A DNA stretch of 64,000 bases from JAJCYK01 sp965224285. GTDB taxonomy: Bacteria; Bacteroidota; Bacteroidia; Cytophagales; Cyclobacteriaceae. Below are positions 24,318 through 32,971 of the stretch, one piece after another. Numbering within the stretch: position 1 is the stretch's first letter; the number at the start of each line of letters is the position of its first letter. The translations under genes were made by a program, and so were the position numbers. A model generated the notes under the pieces. It saw only the letters and a program-made list of their open reading frames with translations, was not told where the DNA came from and ran no database searches. Location: contig OZ245043.1 in assembly GCA_965224285.1 (NCBI GenBank), forward strand, positions 2,356,001 through 2,420,000, read 5' to 3'.

Positions 24318-26273
24318 ATGGCAAAATTCTGGAAATGGGTAAAGTATCTTGGAGGAGCGATTATAGCATTGGCTTTGGGAAGCTATTTAATATTCCAGGT
24401 TTACTATTGGGTGATGAATCGCAAGGCCAAGGTAAAGCTGGATAAAAAGGTTACTCTGGTGGAAAACGGTCATCAGTACCGGGATCTTAATCAAAATGGT
24501 AAACTGGACATCTATGAGGATTCACGACAAAACACCGAAGCACGAATAGACGATTTGATTTCCCAGATGAGCCTGGTGGACAAGGTAGGAATGCTATGGC
24601 ATCCCCCTATCGGTGTGGGACGGAAAGGTAAAGTCCTGGGTAAACCTAGTTTTATCAACCCCACCTCCTCCTATGTAGCTATTGTAAATCAAAAAATTCG
24701 CCACTTCAACTTATTCACTGTACCCAGAACCAAGTCCCTGGCAACCTGGTATAACCGTATTCAGAAGATAGCGGAAAAGGATGATCTGGGTATTCCTATT
24801 ACCATCAGTTCGGATCCCCGACACGGGGTGCATAATTTTTTAGATGATGAATTGTTGGGCGGTGATTTCAGTCGTTGGCCTGAGCCTATTGGATTGGCCG
24901 CCCTGGGAGATAGTGCTTATATGGAGGAGTTTGCCCGAATTGCCAGAGATGAATATTTGGCAGTTGGGATTCGTACCGCACTACATCCAATGGCGGATTT
25001 GGCCACAGAGCCTAGATGGGCGAGAATAAATGGGACCTTTGGAGAAGACGCTAGGTTATCTGCTAAAATGACTGCCGCCTATATCCGGGGATTTCAGGGT
25101 GAACGTCTGGGAGCGGGGAGTGTAGCCTGTATGACTAAACATTGGCCTGGAGGTGGCCCACAGCGCGATGGTCAGGATCCTCATTTTTCATATGGAAAGG
25201 AGCAGGGTTATCCCGGCAATAACTTCGAATATCATTTAATCCCTTTCTTGGCCGCCCTGGAAGCGGGAACTGCAATGGTTATGCCTTATTATGGTATACC
25301 CATAGATCAAACTTCTGAAAACGTGGGAATGGCCTTTAATTCAGAGATCATCACTGACCTGCTAAGAAACCAGTACGGTTATCAGGGAGTGGTTTGCTCG
25401 GATTGGGGTATACTTGAAGGCTTTTCTTTTGCCGGCCTTGAGATCATTGAAGCTAAGCATTGGGGCGTGGAAAATCTCTCTCTGGAACAGAAGATAATCA
25501 AAGCATTGAAAGCCGGGATAGATCAATTCGGCGGAAATTCCAATACCAAAGCGTTATTGGAATTGGTGAAAGGCGGGGTCATTTCAGAAGCACGGTTGGA
25601 TCAATCGGTCAGACGTTTATTGAAAGTGAAATTCGATCTGGGACTTTTTGATGATCCATATGTAGATGTGGATCGGGCTGTCAGCACAGTGGGCAAGGAA
25701 AGTTATCGAAAAGCCGGCGCTGAAGCCCAAAGGAGATCCATGGTGCTACTTAAGAATACCAAGGACTCCAGCGACAAACCTATACTGCCTTTGAAGAGGG
25801 ATCTTACGATTTATGTGGAAAATATAAATCCCGAGGTCGCCATACAGTATGGGCGTCTGGTAGAGACTCCAGAAATGGCGGATGTGGCTATAATAAGGCT
25901 TAGCGCCCCCTATGAAGATCGGGACGATCAGTTTGCAGAAAGATATTTCCATCAGGGTAGTTTAGATTTTCCCCAAGGGGAGATAACACGCCTGCAGGCT
26001 TTGATGGGAAAAGTGCCTGTAGTATTAAGCATTTATCTGGACAGACCAGCCATATTTTCGGAATTAAATCAGTCTGCTGCGGCTGTGGTGGCTGAATTCG
26101 GCAGCTATGACGACGCGGTAATGGATGTGATATTCGGCGTTTACCAGCCCCAGGGTCGATTGCCTTTTGAAATTCCCAGTTCCATGGAAGCTGTAGCAGC
26201 ACAAAAAGAGGATCTTCCTTATGATTCCCAAGATCCACTATATACCTTTGGATTCGGATTGAACTATGAATAA
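24318..26273 (+). CDS. Glycoside hydrolase family 3 protein (beta-glucosidase-like)
   Basis: 651 residues from ATG 24318 (a TTG at 24315 is less likely). An N-terminal membrane anchor (KYLGGAIIALALGSYLIFQVYYWVM) is followed by the GH3 TIM barrel: ISSDPRHGVH, CMTKHWPGGGPQRDG with the Lys-His pair, and nucleophile Asp362 in VVCSDWG. The C-terminal sandwich domain is present (RRSMVLLKN; PLYTFGFGLNYE). Retaining exo-beta-glycosidase, probably anchored on the outer face of the inner membrane or exported. Followed after five bases by a GH20 gene, so the pair may trim aminosugar- or glucose-containing oligosaccharides. Exact sugar unknown. Confidence 0.9.
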   Translation: MAKFWKWVKYLGGAIIALALGSYLIFQVYYWVMNRKAKVKLDKKVTLVENGHQYRDLNQNGKLDIYEDSRQNTEARIDDLISQMSLVDKVGMLWHPPIGVGRKGKVLGKPSFINPTSSYVAIVNQKIRHFNLFTVPRTKSLATWYNRIQKIAEKDDLGIPITISSDPRHGVHNFLDDELLGGDFSRWPEPIGLAALGDSAYMEEFARIARDEYLAVGIRTALHPMADLATEPRWARINGTFGEDARLSAKMTAAYIRGFQGERLGAGSVACMTKHWPGGGPQRDGQDPHFSYGKEQGYPGNNFEYHLIPFLAALEAGTAMVMPYYGIPIDQTSENVGMAFNSEIITDLLRNQYGYQGVVCSDWGILEGFSFAGLEIIEAKHWGVENLSLEQKIIKALKAGIDQFGGNSNTKALLELVKGGVISEARLDQSVRRLLKVKFDLGLFDDPYVDVDRAVSTVGKESYRKAGAEAQRRSMVLLKNTKDSSDKPILPLKRDLTIYVENINPEVAIQYGRLVETPEMADVAIIRLSAPYEDRDDQFAERYFHQGSLDFPQGEITRLQALMGKVPVVLSIYLDRPAIFSELNQSAAAVVAEFGSYDDAVMDVIFGVYQPQGRLPFEIPSSMEAVAAQKEDLPYDSQDPLYTFGFGLNYE

Positions 26274-26278
26274 TCAAC

Positions 26279-28864
26279 ATGAAGGGAATTAACTACTGGA
26301 TACTCATTTGGACTTTATTACTTTGCACCTGCCAGCCCTCTGGTAAAACCTTTGAAGTTGACGACCTTCACGTGGAGTGGTCGGTGGTCAGTAATGATGG
26401 AGGGGTCTACCAGTGTTCATGGAGTCTCACCAACAACGGGGATGCTGCTTTGGACACCGATTGGGCACTGTATTACAATCAGGTAGCTGGTGTTCCGGTG
26501 GCCGAGAGCCTTCCGGAAAACGTCATTATTACCCAGGAAACCGGCACCTTTTACAGCATTAAACCGGACAGCGGGTTCTATCTAGGACCGGGGGAGAAAT
26601 ATAACTTTAACTATAAGTGCTATGGGGCTGCTATTAAAATCACGGATGCTCCTTCTGGGTTGTATATGATATTAGCAGGAGAAGAACCACAAATGATAGA
26701 GGAGTATTCTGTGGGGGACTTCTCAATGCCCCAGCAGATAAATAGGTCTGCGGATGACCGGGTGCCTATCCCCACTCCGCAAAAACGCTTTGACCTCAAC
26801 CAGAAATTGAGCTTAGTAGATAAGAATCAATTGCTCAAGATCATACCCACTCCCCAATCAATGCAAGTCAGGGAAGGCAGTTATCGCCTGCCGGTCAAGC
26901 TAACTATAGCCTATCAAACAGGGTTAGAATCCATTGCACGTCAACTGGCCGATCATTTGGCAACCGGAGAGCACCCCGTAGAATTAATGGAGAACGACCC
27001 GGAGGCCTCTATTCAACTGTCAGTTTCAAATTTTAACCAAACAGGTGATGAAGCTTACCGTTTAACCATCGACGATAACGGTATTGATATCAGTGGCAGT
27101 AGTATGAAGGGTGTTTTTTACGGCACCCAAAGCCTACTGGCATTATTGCCTCTTTCTTTCTGGAACTCTGCGGAAAACACTGAAATGCCTTTTGTAGAAA
27201 TTGAGGATGAGCCCGGCTTTGCCTACCGGGGTATGCACCTGGATGTAGCCAGGAATTTTCACCCTCCGGAATCCATCAAAAAAATGATGGATATCATGGC
27301 TTTTTACAAACTAAATAAGTTTCATTTTCATTTGACTGATGATGAAGGCTGGCGCCTCGCCATCGACGGTTTGCCGGAGTTGACGGATGTTGGGGCAACC
27401 AGGGGCCATACAGAAACCGAAGAAGATCGCCTTACGCCAGCCTATGGCTCTGGCCCTCATGTTGATGCTTCCGAAAATTATGGTACAGGTTACTACACCA
27501 GGGAGGAGTTTATCGATATTTTACGCTTTGCCCATGCCCGTCAAATAGAAGTGATACCGGAATTGAATTTTCCGGGGCATGCCAGAGCGGCCATCAAGGC
27601 TATGCAAGCCAGGGATAACCGGTTGAAAGGGTCTGAAAACTCCGTTGAAATCTCCTATCTTCTACACGACCCCGAGGACCAGTCAGAATATAAGTCTGTA
27701 CAGGGATATACCGATAATGTTATTTGCATCTGTCGTGAATCTGTCTATCAATTCCTGGAAAAAGTGGTCTCGGAAGTGGTAAGCATTTATCAGGAAGCGG
27801 AAGTCCCGCTGAATGTTATTCATACCGGAGGCGACGAAGTTCCTGCCGGAATTTGGGAAAAATCCCCTATCTGTGATCAGCTTTTAGCTGATAATCCTGA
27901 CCTTGAGGGCTATTCAGACCTGCCTAAATACTTCTTGCAGCGCTATCATGATATCCTGAATCAACATGACCTCGTAACCGGAGGTTGGGAGGAAATCGCC
28001 ATGCACAAAGTAGCAGTTGAAGAAAAGGGTGATGATCCGCTTAGTGCCCGGGAAGTAATGGTTCCCAACCCGGAATTTAAAGACAACAATTTCCTGGTCT
28101 ATGTGTGGCTGTCAATCTGGGGTGTGGCAGGGGAGGATCTTGCCTATAAACTAGCTAACATGGGGTACCCGGTAGTAATGAGCAACGCCAGTAATCTTTA
28201 TTTCGACTTTGCCTATGACAAAGATCCGTTGGAGCCTGGGTTCTATTGGGCAGGCCTGGTCGACACAAAAAAACCTTTTGAGCTGGTGCCACTGGATATT
28301 CTCAAGTCTGCTGACCTGGATATCATGGGAAACCCTTTGTCTATGGACCGCTATGAACAAAATGTATCTCTTACGGATGAGGGTAGAAGGAATATAAAAG
28401 GCATTCAGGGCCAATTATGGACAGAAACCGTTAAAGGACCGGAAATGCTGGAATATTACCTGTTGCCCAAGTTAATTGGCTTATCCGAAAGAGCTTGGTC
28501 ACCTAATCCCCAATGGGCCAATAATACAAGGAAATCAGAACGGATGCAGGAACTGGATCGAGCCTGGAACCTATTTGCTAATACTATTGCCCAAAAGGAA
28601 TTACCCCGGTTAGATCTGATTTGGGGTTCAGTGAATTACCGTCTCCCACCTCCAGGTGCCGTATTGGATGGTAACCGGTTAAATGCCAATGTAGGGCTAC
28701 CCGGATTGGACATTCATTATACCCTGGATGGAGCTGAACCCACTATGGAATCGCCCAAGTTTGAAAAGCCGGTAAGGATCGAATCTGCGGACACAGTTAA
28801 ATTAAAGTCTTTTACCTCAACCGGACACATGAGCCGTACTACCCATATAATTTATCCGGAATAG
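26279..28864 (+). CDS. Beta-N-acetylhexosaminidase, GH20, chitobiase-like
   Basis: 861 residues. Lipoprotein-like signal (LLLCTCQPS). Domains in order: chitobiase N-terminal carbohydrate-binding-like domain (residues ~25-150), GH20b N-domain (~185-305), GH20 catalytic barrel (~310-745; YRGMHLDVARNFHPP, FHLTDDEGWRL) with the catalytic Asp519-Glu520 in HTGGDEVP, and a short C-terminal chitobiase_C-type domain (IHYTLDGAEPT). Releases terminal GlcNAc/GalNAc from chitin-type or glycan oligosaccharides via substrate-assisted catalysis. Forms an operon with the GH3 gene. Its 3' end overlaps the convergent aminotransferase gene by 26 bases. Confidence 0.95.
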   Translation: MKGINYWILIWTLLLCTCQPSGKTFEVDDLHVEWSVVSNDGGVYQCSWSLTNNGDAALDTDWALYYNQVAGVPVAESLPENVIITQETGTFYSIKPDSGFYLGPGEKYNFNYKCYGAAIKITDAPSGLYMILAGEEPQMIEEYSVGDFSMPQQINRSADDRVPIPTPQKRFDLNQKLSLVDKNQLLKIIPTPQSMQVREGSYRLPVKLTIAYQTGLESIARQLADHLATGEHPVELMENDPEASIQLSVSNFNQTGDEAYRLTIDDNGIDISGSSMKGVFYGTQSLLALLPLSFWNSAENTEMPFVEIEDEPGFAYRGMHLDVARNFHPPESIKKMMDIMAFYKLNKFHFHLTDDEGWRLAIDGLPELTDVGATRGHTETEEDRLTPAYGSGPHVDASENYGTGYYTREEFIDILRFAHARQIEVIPELNFPGHARAAIKAMQARDNRLKGSENSVEISYLLHDPEDQSEYKSVQGYTDNVICICRESVYQFLEKVVSEVVSIYQEAEVPLNVIHTGGDEVPAGIWEKSPICDQLLADNPDLEGYSDLPKYFLQRYHDILNQHDLVTGGWEEIAMHKVAVEEKGDDPLSAREVMVPNPEFKDNNFLVYVWLSIWGVAGEDLAYKLANMGYPVVMSNASNLYFDFAYDKDPLEPGFYWAGLVDTKKPFELVPLDILKSADLDIMGNPLSMDRYEQNVSLTDEGRRNIKGIQGQLWTETVKGPEMLEYYLLPKLIGLSERAWSPNPQWANNTRKSERMQELDRAWNLFANTIAQKELPRLDLIWGSVNYRLPPPGAVLDGNRLNANVGLPGLDIHYTLDGAEPTMESPKFEKPVRIESADTVKLKSFTSTGHMSRTTHIIYPE

Positions 28865-29687
28865 CGGTCAAACCTTTGCTTTCAAACTCTTGAAGGGCGT
28901 TCCTTATTTCCATAGTGCGGGGACCAGGTTGCCCATTGCCGATCATTTGACCGTCAATTTCAACCACCGGTAATATACCTTTGGTTGTGGAAGTAATGAA
29001 AGCTTCCTGCATTTGAGGCAGTTGATCGATACTTATATCCTCCTCCCGGGCCAGTGCACCAGACAGCAGCAGTACCGATTTACGAGTAATTCCTTTTAAG
29101 ATGTTACGTTTAGGGGTAACCACCAAACCGTCCCGATCAATGGCAAAAAAATTACTCCGTGGGCATTCGGTGATCCGGTTTCTCCAATAATAAAGTACAT
29201 GCTCCAGATGGGAAGCCTTTTCAGGAACATTGAGATAAATTCCCCTTAGATAATTAATGGTTTTAAGCTCCGGAAATTCGCGTTGATATTCGTGGGTTCT
29301 AATGGAGGTACCCCGACGATATTCCATTTCTGAGGGCCCTGACAGTGAATGAAGGGTGATTAATAAATTTGGGGTTGCCGGAGTATAACTATCTTTGGCG
29401 TAGCCCCCGGTAAGAGTAAGTTTCACTCCGCAGGTGGACTGTGTGTTGCGTTCCAACAGTTCCAGTATCCAGGCCTTCAACTGGTCACGGTGGAAGACCG
29501 GATTTAATTTCAATCCACTTGCCGAATTAAAGAACCGATCCAGATGGTCCTCCCAGAGCAAGGGCTGGCTATTCTGACAACGAAAAAAATCAAATATACC
29601 GTATCCTCGATGTACAGCCAGGTCTCCGGCCTTTAATACTGCCTGGTTGGACGGTAATATCTCCCCATTAAAAGAAATGTAATTCAT
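28839..29687 (-). CDS. Class IV aminotransferase (aminodeoxychorismate lyase / BCAT-like)
   Basis: 282 residues, fold type IV PLP enzyme. The PLP Lys lies in LKTINYLRG; other marks are GYGIFDFFRCQNSQPLLWEDHLDRFF at the N-terminus and EAFITSTTKGILPVVEIDG near the end. Could be a branched-chain or D-amino acid aminotransferase or 4-amino-4-deoxychorismate lyase; the family resemblance does not settle it. It is clearly different from ilvE in this window. The 5' side lies one base from the P1 peptidase stop, so both are one operon. Its last codons lie antisense to the last codons of the GH20 gene. Confidence 0.85.
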   Translation of the reverse strand: MNYISFNGEILPSNQAVLKAGDLAVHRGYGIFDFFRCQNSQPLLWEDHLDRFFNSASGLKLNPVFHRDQLKAWILELLERNTQSTCGVKLTLTGGYAKDSYTPATPNLLITLHSLSGPSEMEYRRGTSIRTHEYQREFPELKTINYLRGIYLNVPEKASHLEHVLYYWRNRITECPRSNFFAIDRDGLVVTPKRNILKGITRKSVLLLSGALAREEDISIDQLPQMQEAFITSTTKGILPVVEIDGQMIGNGQPGPRTMEIRNALQEFESKGLTAIPDKLYG

Positions 29688-29688
29688 G

Positions 29689-30822
29689 TTACTTCTCTAC
29701 TGCTCCGTATTTTTCTAAAATAGGCATGATCTTTTCTATGGACAGTGCCTCTACTTCATGCCCGTTAAAGCCCCTCATAGTCTCAGCCATAAATAAGGAA
29801 TTCACAATGGCTTCTTCAGTAGCTTCTATTACCGCCAGAAAAAGAGGAGAAACCGCCGCATTAGGTAGCTCTGGGAGTCGTCTCATGTCCAAATCACCGT
29901 ATCTTACTCTGACCTCCGGATGGGTGCTAAAGGCAATGGCATAATCACCGCTGCCGTTGCTGCCACTGCCGCCGGTTCTGGCCAAACCCCATAGCGCACG
30001 ATAGGCCAGACGCTGCAGATTTCTGGCGTTAAGAGGAGCATCGGTGGCTATGACGATCATACAGGAACCGTCTGCATTACCTTTCAGCTGATCGCTTAAA
30101 TAATGCTTTTTCAATTCCTTTCCCACCGGGGCGCCATTGATGGAAAGCACACCGCCAAAATTAGACTGCACTAGTACACCTACTGTGTAATTGCCAAAAG
30201 CTTTGGGAAGTACCCTGGAAGAGGTACCAATACCGCCTTTAAATCCAAAACAAACAGTACCAGTTCCGGCGCCTACATTACCTTCAAGCACTTTATCGCT
30301 GCGGGCGTTCTCAATTGCTGTATAGAAGTGGCTTTTATTAAGGCTTGATTTGCGAATGTTATTGAGATATCCGTCATTGGTCTCCCCAACCACCGCATTT
30401 ACCGATCGCACCTGATGATTCTCCGGATGAGCCAGGGTGTACTGAACCACCGCATCTATCATAAGTCCTACATTTAAGGTATTGGTTAAGACGATTGGAG
30501 TTTCAATATTTCCCAGTTCCTTCACCTGAGTACTTCCTGCCAGCTTACCAAAGCCGTTTCCCACGGAGACCGCAGCAGGTACCTTTTCCTGAAACACATT
30601 ACCAGAGTGAGGTAATATTACCGTCAGCCCGGTCCGTATCTCTTCCCCCTCAATCAGGCTGACCTGTCCCACCGAGACTCCATCGACGTCCGTAATGGCG
30701 TTTTGATCCCCCGTAGGTAGAATTCCTATATTTACCCCCAGTTCTCTGGCTCTGTTTTGGGCCGAGGCGTTGGGCTGAAAAATGCCAGATAGCATCGTTA
30801 CCAGTAAAAGCTTTCTCCACAT
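29689..30822 (-). CDS. P1 family (S58, DmpA-type) peptidase
   Basis: 377 residues with a signal peptide (LLLVTMLSGIFQPNASAQ). RARELGVNIGILPTGDQNAITDVDGVSVGQ is the usual beginning of mature DmpA/BapA-type enzymes. The autoprocessing Ser nucleophile is expected in GGSGSNGSGDYAIAFST; the enzyme cleaves itself to alpha and beta chains and acts as an aminopeptidase or beta-aminopeptidase. Predicted periplasmic. First gene of a two-gene minus-strand unit that diverges from the arginine operon. Confidence 0.92.
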   Translation of the reverse strand: MWRKLLLVTMLSGIFQPNASAQNRARELGVNIGILPTGDQNAITDVDGVSVGQVSLIEGEEIRTGLTVILPHSGNVFQEKVPAAVSVGNGFGKLAGSTQVKELGNIETPIVLTNTLNVGLMIDAVVQYTLAHPENHQVRSVNAVVGETNDGYLNNIRKSSLNKSHFYTAIENARSDKVLEGNVGAGTGTVCFGFKGGIGTSSRVLPKAFGNYTVGVLVQSNFGGVLSINGAPVGKELKKHYLSDQLKGNADGSCMIVIATDAPLNARNLQRLAYRALWGLARTGGSGSNGSGDYAIAFSTHPEVRVRYGDLDMRRLPELPNAAVSPLFLAVIEATEEAIVNSLFMAETMRGFNGHEVEALSIEKIMPILEKYGAVEK

Positions 30823-30931
30823 GATCTGATAATATAGCTAATTATCCCATTCAATTACCACAGGTATTTATAAAGTATCTAGCCTCAGAATTGAGATATT
30901 GCTAGCAACAATCCCATTTTATTAAATTGTA

Positions 30932-30963
30932 TTGCATTTCTAAACTTAATTGTTATAAATTTG
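30932..30963 (+). promoter_or_regulatory. Bacteroidota-type promoter for the arginine operon
   Basis: TTG at 30932-30934, 21-base spacer, then TAAATTTG at 30956-30963, an exact match to the -7 consensus TAnnTTTG. Transcription would begin about 30969-30971, at or just before the ATG at 30972, so either that ORF is leaderless or the functional start of the leader ORF is the internal ATG at 31032. Confidence 0.6.
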
Positions 30964-30971
30964 TAAATCAT

Positions 30972-31061
30972 ATGGCTGCACAGCATACATATCTATTAAA
31001 TTCAACCGCATTGGCGGCAGCTGCCAATTCAATGGTCTCCATCAGGGCCAGGAGGCCCTAA
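30972..31061 (+). CDS. Putative arginine leader peptide (29 aa; or 9 aa from internal start)
   Basis: Short ORF ATG 30972 to TAA 31061. The C-terminal end is Ser-Ile-Arg-Ala-Arg-Arg-Pro-stop, with three AGG codons in the last five sense codons (31044, 31050, 31053). From the internal ATG 31032 the peptide would be only MVSIRARRP, one third Arg. It is the only ORF between the promoter and the arginine operon. Arg codons next to the stop within a stem-loop suggest stalling-based sensing of charged tRNA-Arg or arginine. Confidence 0.6.
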   Translation: MAAQHTYLLNSTALAAAANSMVSIRARRP

Positions 31062-31149
31062 GGGGTCTAATCATTTCTGCCCGGGTTACGCACCCAGGCC
31101 ACACCATTGTAGTCTTATTCTATTATTCACACCTGAACCGGTAGGTTCA
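31044..31149 (+). promoter_or_regulatory. Three stem-loops in the arginine operon leader
   Basis: Hairpin 1: AGGGCC-AGGA-GGCCCT at 31044-31059, covering the Arg codons and reaching the stop codon of the leader ORF. Hairpin 2: GCC(C)GGGT with ACCC(A)GGC at 31079-31099, one mismatch. Hairpin 3: TGAACC-GGTA-GGTTCA at 31134-31149, ending 15 bases before the acyltransferase ATG. AACCG at 31136-31140 could instead pair with CGGTT at 31160-31164, directly before that ATG, so two exclusive folds exist. No T-run follows, which points to translational control rather than termination. Confidence 0.5.
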
Positions 31150-31164
31150 CTATACAAATCGGTT

Positions 31165-31782
31165 ATGAACATCAAGGTATTCCTTGCCAATGAGTCACAT
31201 ATACCCCATGCGGATGAAATAGCCCGTATAATGGCAGAAGCTGCCAAAGAACGGGGAACCGGAATTGCCAAACGCAGCGCACAGTATCTAATTGATAAAA
31301 TGAAAGAAGGGAAAGCCGTTATTGCTTTAGACAACGGCAAATTGGCGGGGTTTTGCTATATAGAAAGCTGGGGTCACAATCAATATGTGGCTAACTCCGG
31401 CCTTATTGTACATCCCCATTATCGGCGCACCGGATTGGCCAAACAGATCAAAAGAAAAATATTCGAATTATCCAGAGTTAAATATCCCAAGGCAAAGATC
31501 TTTGGCATTACCACCAGCCTGGCAGTTATGAAAATAAATTCCGAGCTCGGATACAAGCCGGTGACCTTTTCTGAACTCACCGCTGATGATGCCTTTTGGA
31601 ATGGCTGCCAAAGCTGCAAAAATTTTGATATTCTACAACGAACCGGACGACATCACTGCCTTTGTACAGGTATGTTATACACACCTTCCGAGTCGTCACA
31701 ATCAGGTAAAAATCGGCGGTGGGAAAAGTTTAAAAATTTTTTAAGCCGAAACTCCAAGAAAAAAATAGATCATGAAAAATAA
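31165..31782 (+). CDS. GNAT acyltransferase of the arginine operon (N-acyl-glutamate synthase candidate)
   Basis: 205 residues. Acetyl-CoA-binding GNAT core: GLIVHPHYRRTGLAKQIKRKIFEL. First gene of the arginine operon, where Bacteroidota commonly keep a stand-alone GNAT protein in place of ArgA or ArgJ. By position it should make N-acetyl- or N-succinyl-glutamate; the carbamoyltransferase in this operon hints at succinyl. The C-terminal third has an unusual Cys/His set (NGCQSCKNFDIL, RHHCLCTG) that could bind metal, and then a very basic tail. Stop overlaps the argG start by 11 bases. Confidence 0.75.
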   Translation: MNIKVFLANESHIPHADEIARIMAEAAKERGTGIAKRSAQYLIDKMKEGKAVIALDNGKLAGFCYIESWGHNQYVANSGLIVHPHYRRTGLAKQIKRKIFELSRVKYPKAKIFGITTSLAVMKINSELGYKPVTFSELTADDAFWNGCQSCKNFDILQRTGRHHCLCTGMLYTPSESSQSGKNRRWEKFKNFLSRNSKKKIDHEK

Positions 31783-32971
31783 AGTAGTACTGGCATTTAG
31801 TGGAGGACTTGACACTTCCTACTGCGCTCGTTATTTATCCCAGGAAAGAGAGCTTGAGGTACACTCCGTACTGGTCAATACCGGAGGGTTTACCAATCAG
31901 GAAATGGATGATATCTCTTCCAGAGCCTACCATCTGGGGGTAAAATCCCATCAGTCGATAGATGCCACAGGCCAATATTATGAACAATGTGTCAAGTATT
32001 TGATATTTGGCAATGTGTTGAGATACTCCACTTATCCATTATCCGTAAGCGCCGAACGGGTATTTCAAGCTATGAAAGTAGCGGAACATGCCTTGGAGGT
32101 TGACGCTCAATACATCGCTCATGGGAGCACCGGCGCCGGCAATGATCAGGTACGGTTCGACCTGGTGTTTGAGATCTTATGTCCTGATATCGAAATTATC
32201 ACTCCGATCAGGGACGATCAACTGAGCCGTCAACAGGAAATCGAATATTTAAACCAGGCCGGGATCGATATCTCCTGGGAAAAAGCCCAATATAGCATCA
32301 ATCAGGGTTTGTGGGGGACTAGTGTTGGAGGAAGTGAGACTTTGACCTCCAATTTACCGTTGCCGGAAGAGGCTTACCCAACCCAATTACAAATGCAGGA
32401 TCACCAGGTGATCGATCTGCATTTTTCGGGGGGAGAACCAACCGGGATCAACGACGAAAATTTTAAGAATCCCGTTTCCACCATCAGAGCTCTACAAAAC
32501 CTGGCTGGCCCGTATGCCATTGGCAGAGATATTCATGTTGGAGATACCATCATCGGAATAAAAGGCAGAGTGGGATTTGAAGCAGCATCCGCATTAATCA
32601 CTATTAAGGCTCATCAATTACTGGAGAAACACAACCTTACCAAATGGCAGCAATACTGGAAAGAGCAATTGGCTAATTGGTATGGCATGCTTTTACACGA
32701 AGGCCAATATCTTGACCCGGTGATGCGCAATATTGAGTCGTTTTTATCCAGTACACAAAGCAATATTACTGGAGTGGTACATATAGAATTGGCTCCTTAC
32801 CGATTCAATTTACTGGGAATTACATCCGACTTTGACCTCATGTCCTCGAAATTTGGAAATTATGGAGAAATGAATAAAGGTTGGAGTGGTGAGGACGTTA
32901 AAGGGTTTACTAAAATCCTGGCTAATCAAAATAAAATATATCATCAGATAAATCCATCCTCAGATGATTAA
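31772..32971 (+). CDS. argG: Argininosuccinate synthase
   Basis: 399 residues. ATP pyrophosphatase P-loop LAFSGGLDTSYCARYL at the N-terminus, IAHGSTGAGNDQVRFD in the middle, and IKGRVGFEAASALITIKAHQLLEKH. Joins citrulline and aspartate. It overlaps both neighbours (11 bases with the acyltransferase gene, eight with argC). ArgG acts after deacylation, so its early position in this operon does not follow pathway order. Confidence 0.97.
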   Translation: MKNKVVLAFSGGLDTSYCARYLSQERELEVHSVLVNTGGFTNQEMDDISSRAYHLGVKSHQSIDATGQYYEQCVKYLIFGNVLRYSTYPLSVSAERVFQAMKVAEHALEVDAQYIAHGSTGAGNDQVRFDLVFEILCPDIEIITPIRDDQLSRQQEIEYLNQAGIDISWEKAQYSINQGLWGTSVGGSETLTSNLPLPEEAYPTQLQMQDHQVIDLHFSGGEPTGINDENFKNPVSTIRALQNLAGPYAIGRDIHVGDTIIGIKGRVGFEAASALITIKAHQLLEKHNLTKWQQYWKEQLANWYGMLLHEGQYLDPVMRNIESFLSSTQSNITGVVHIELAPYRFNLLGITSDFDLMSSKFGNYGEMNKGWSGEDVKGFTKILANQNKIYHQINPSSDD

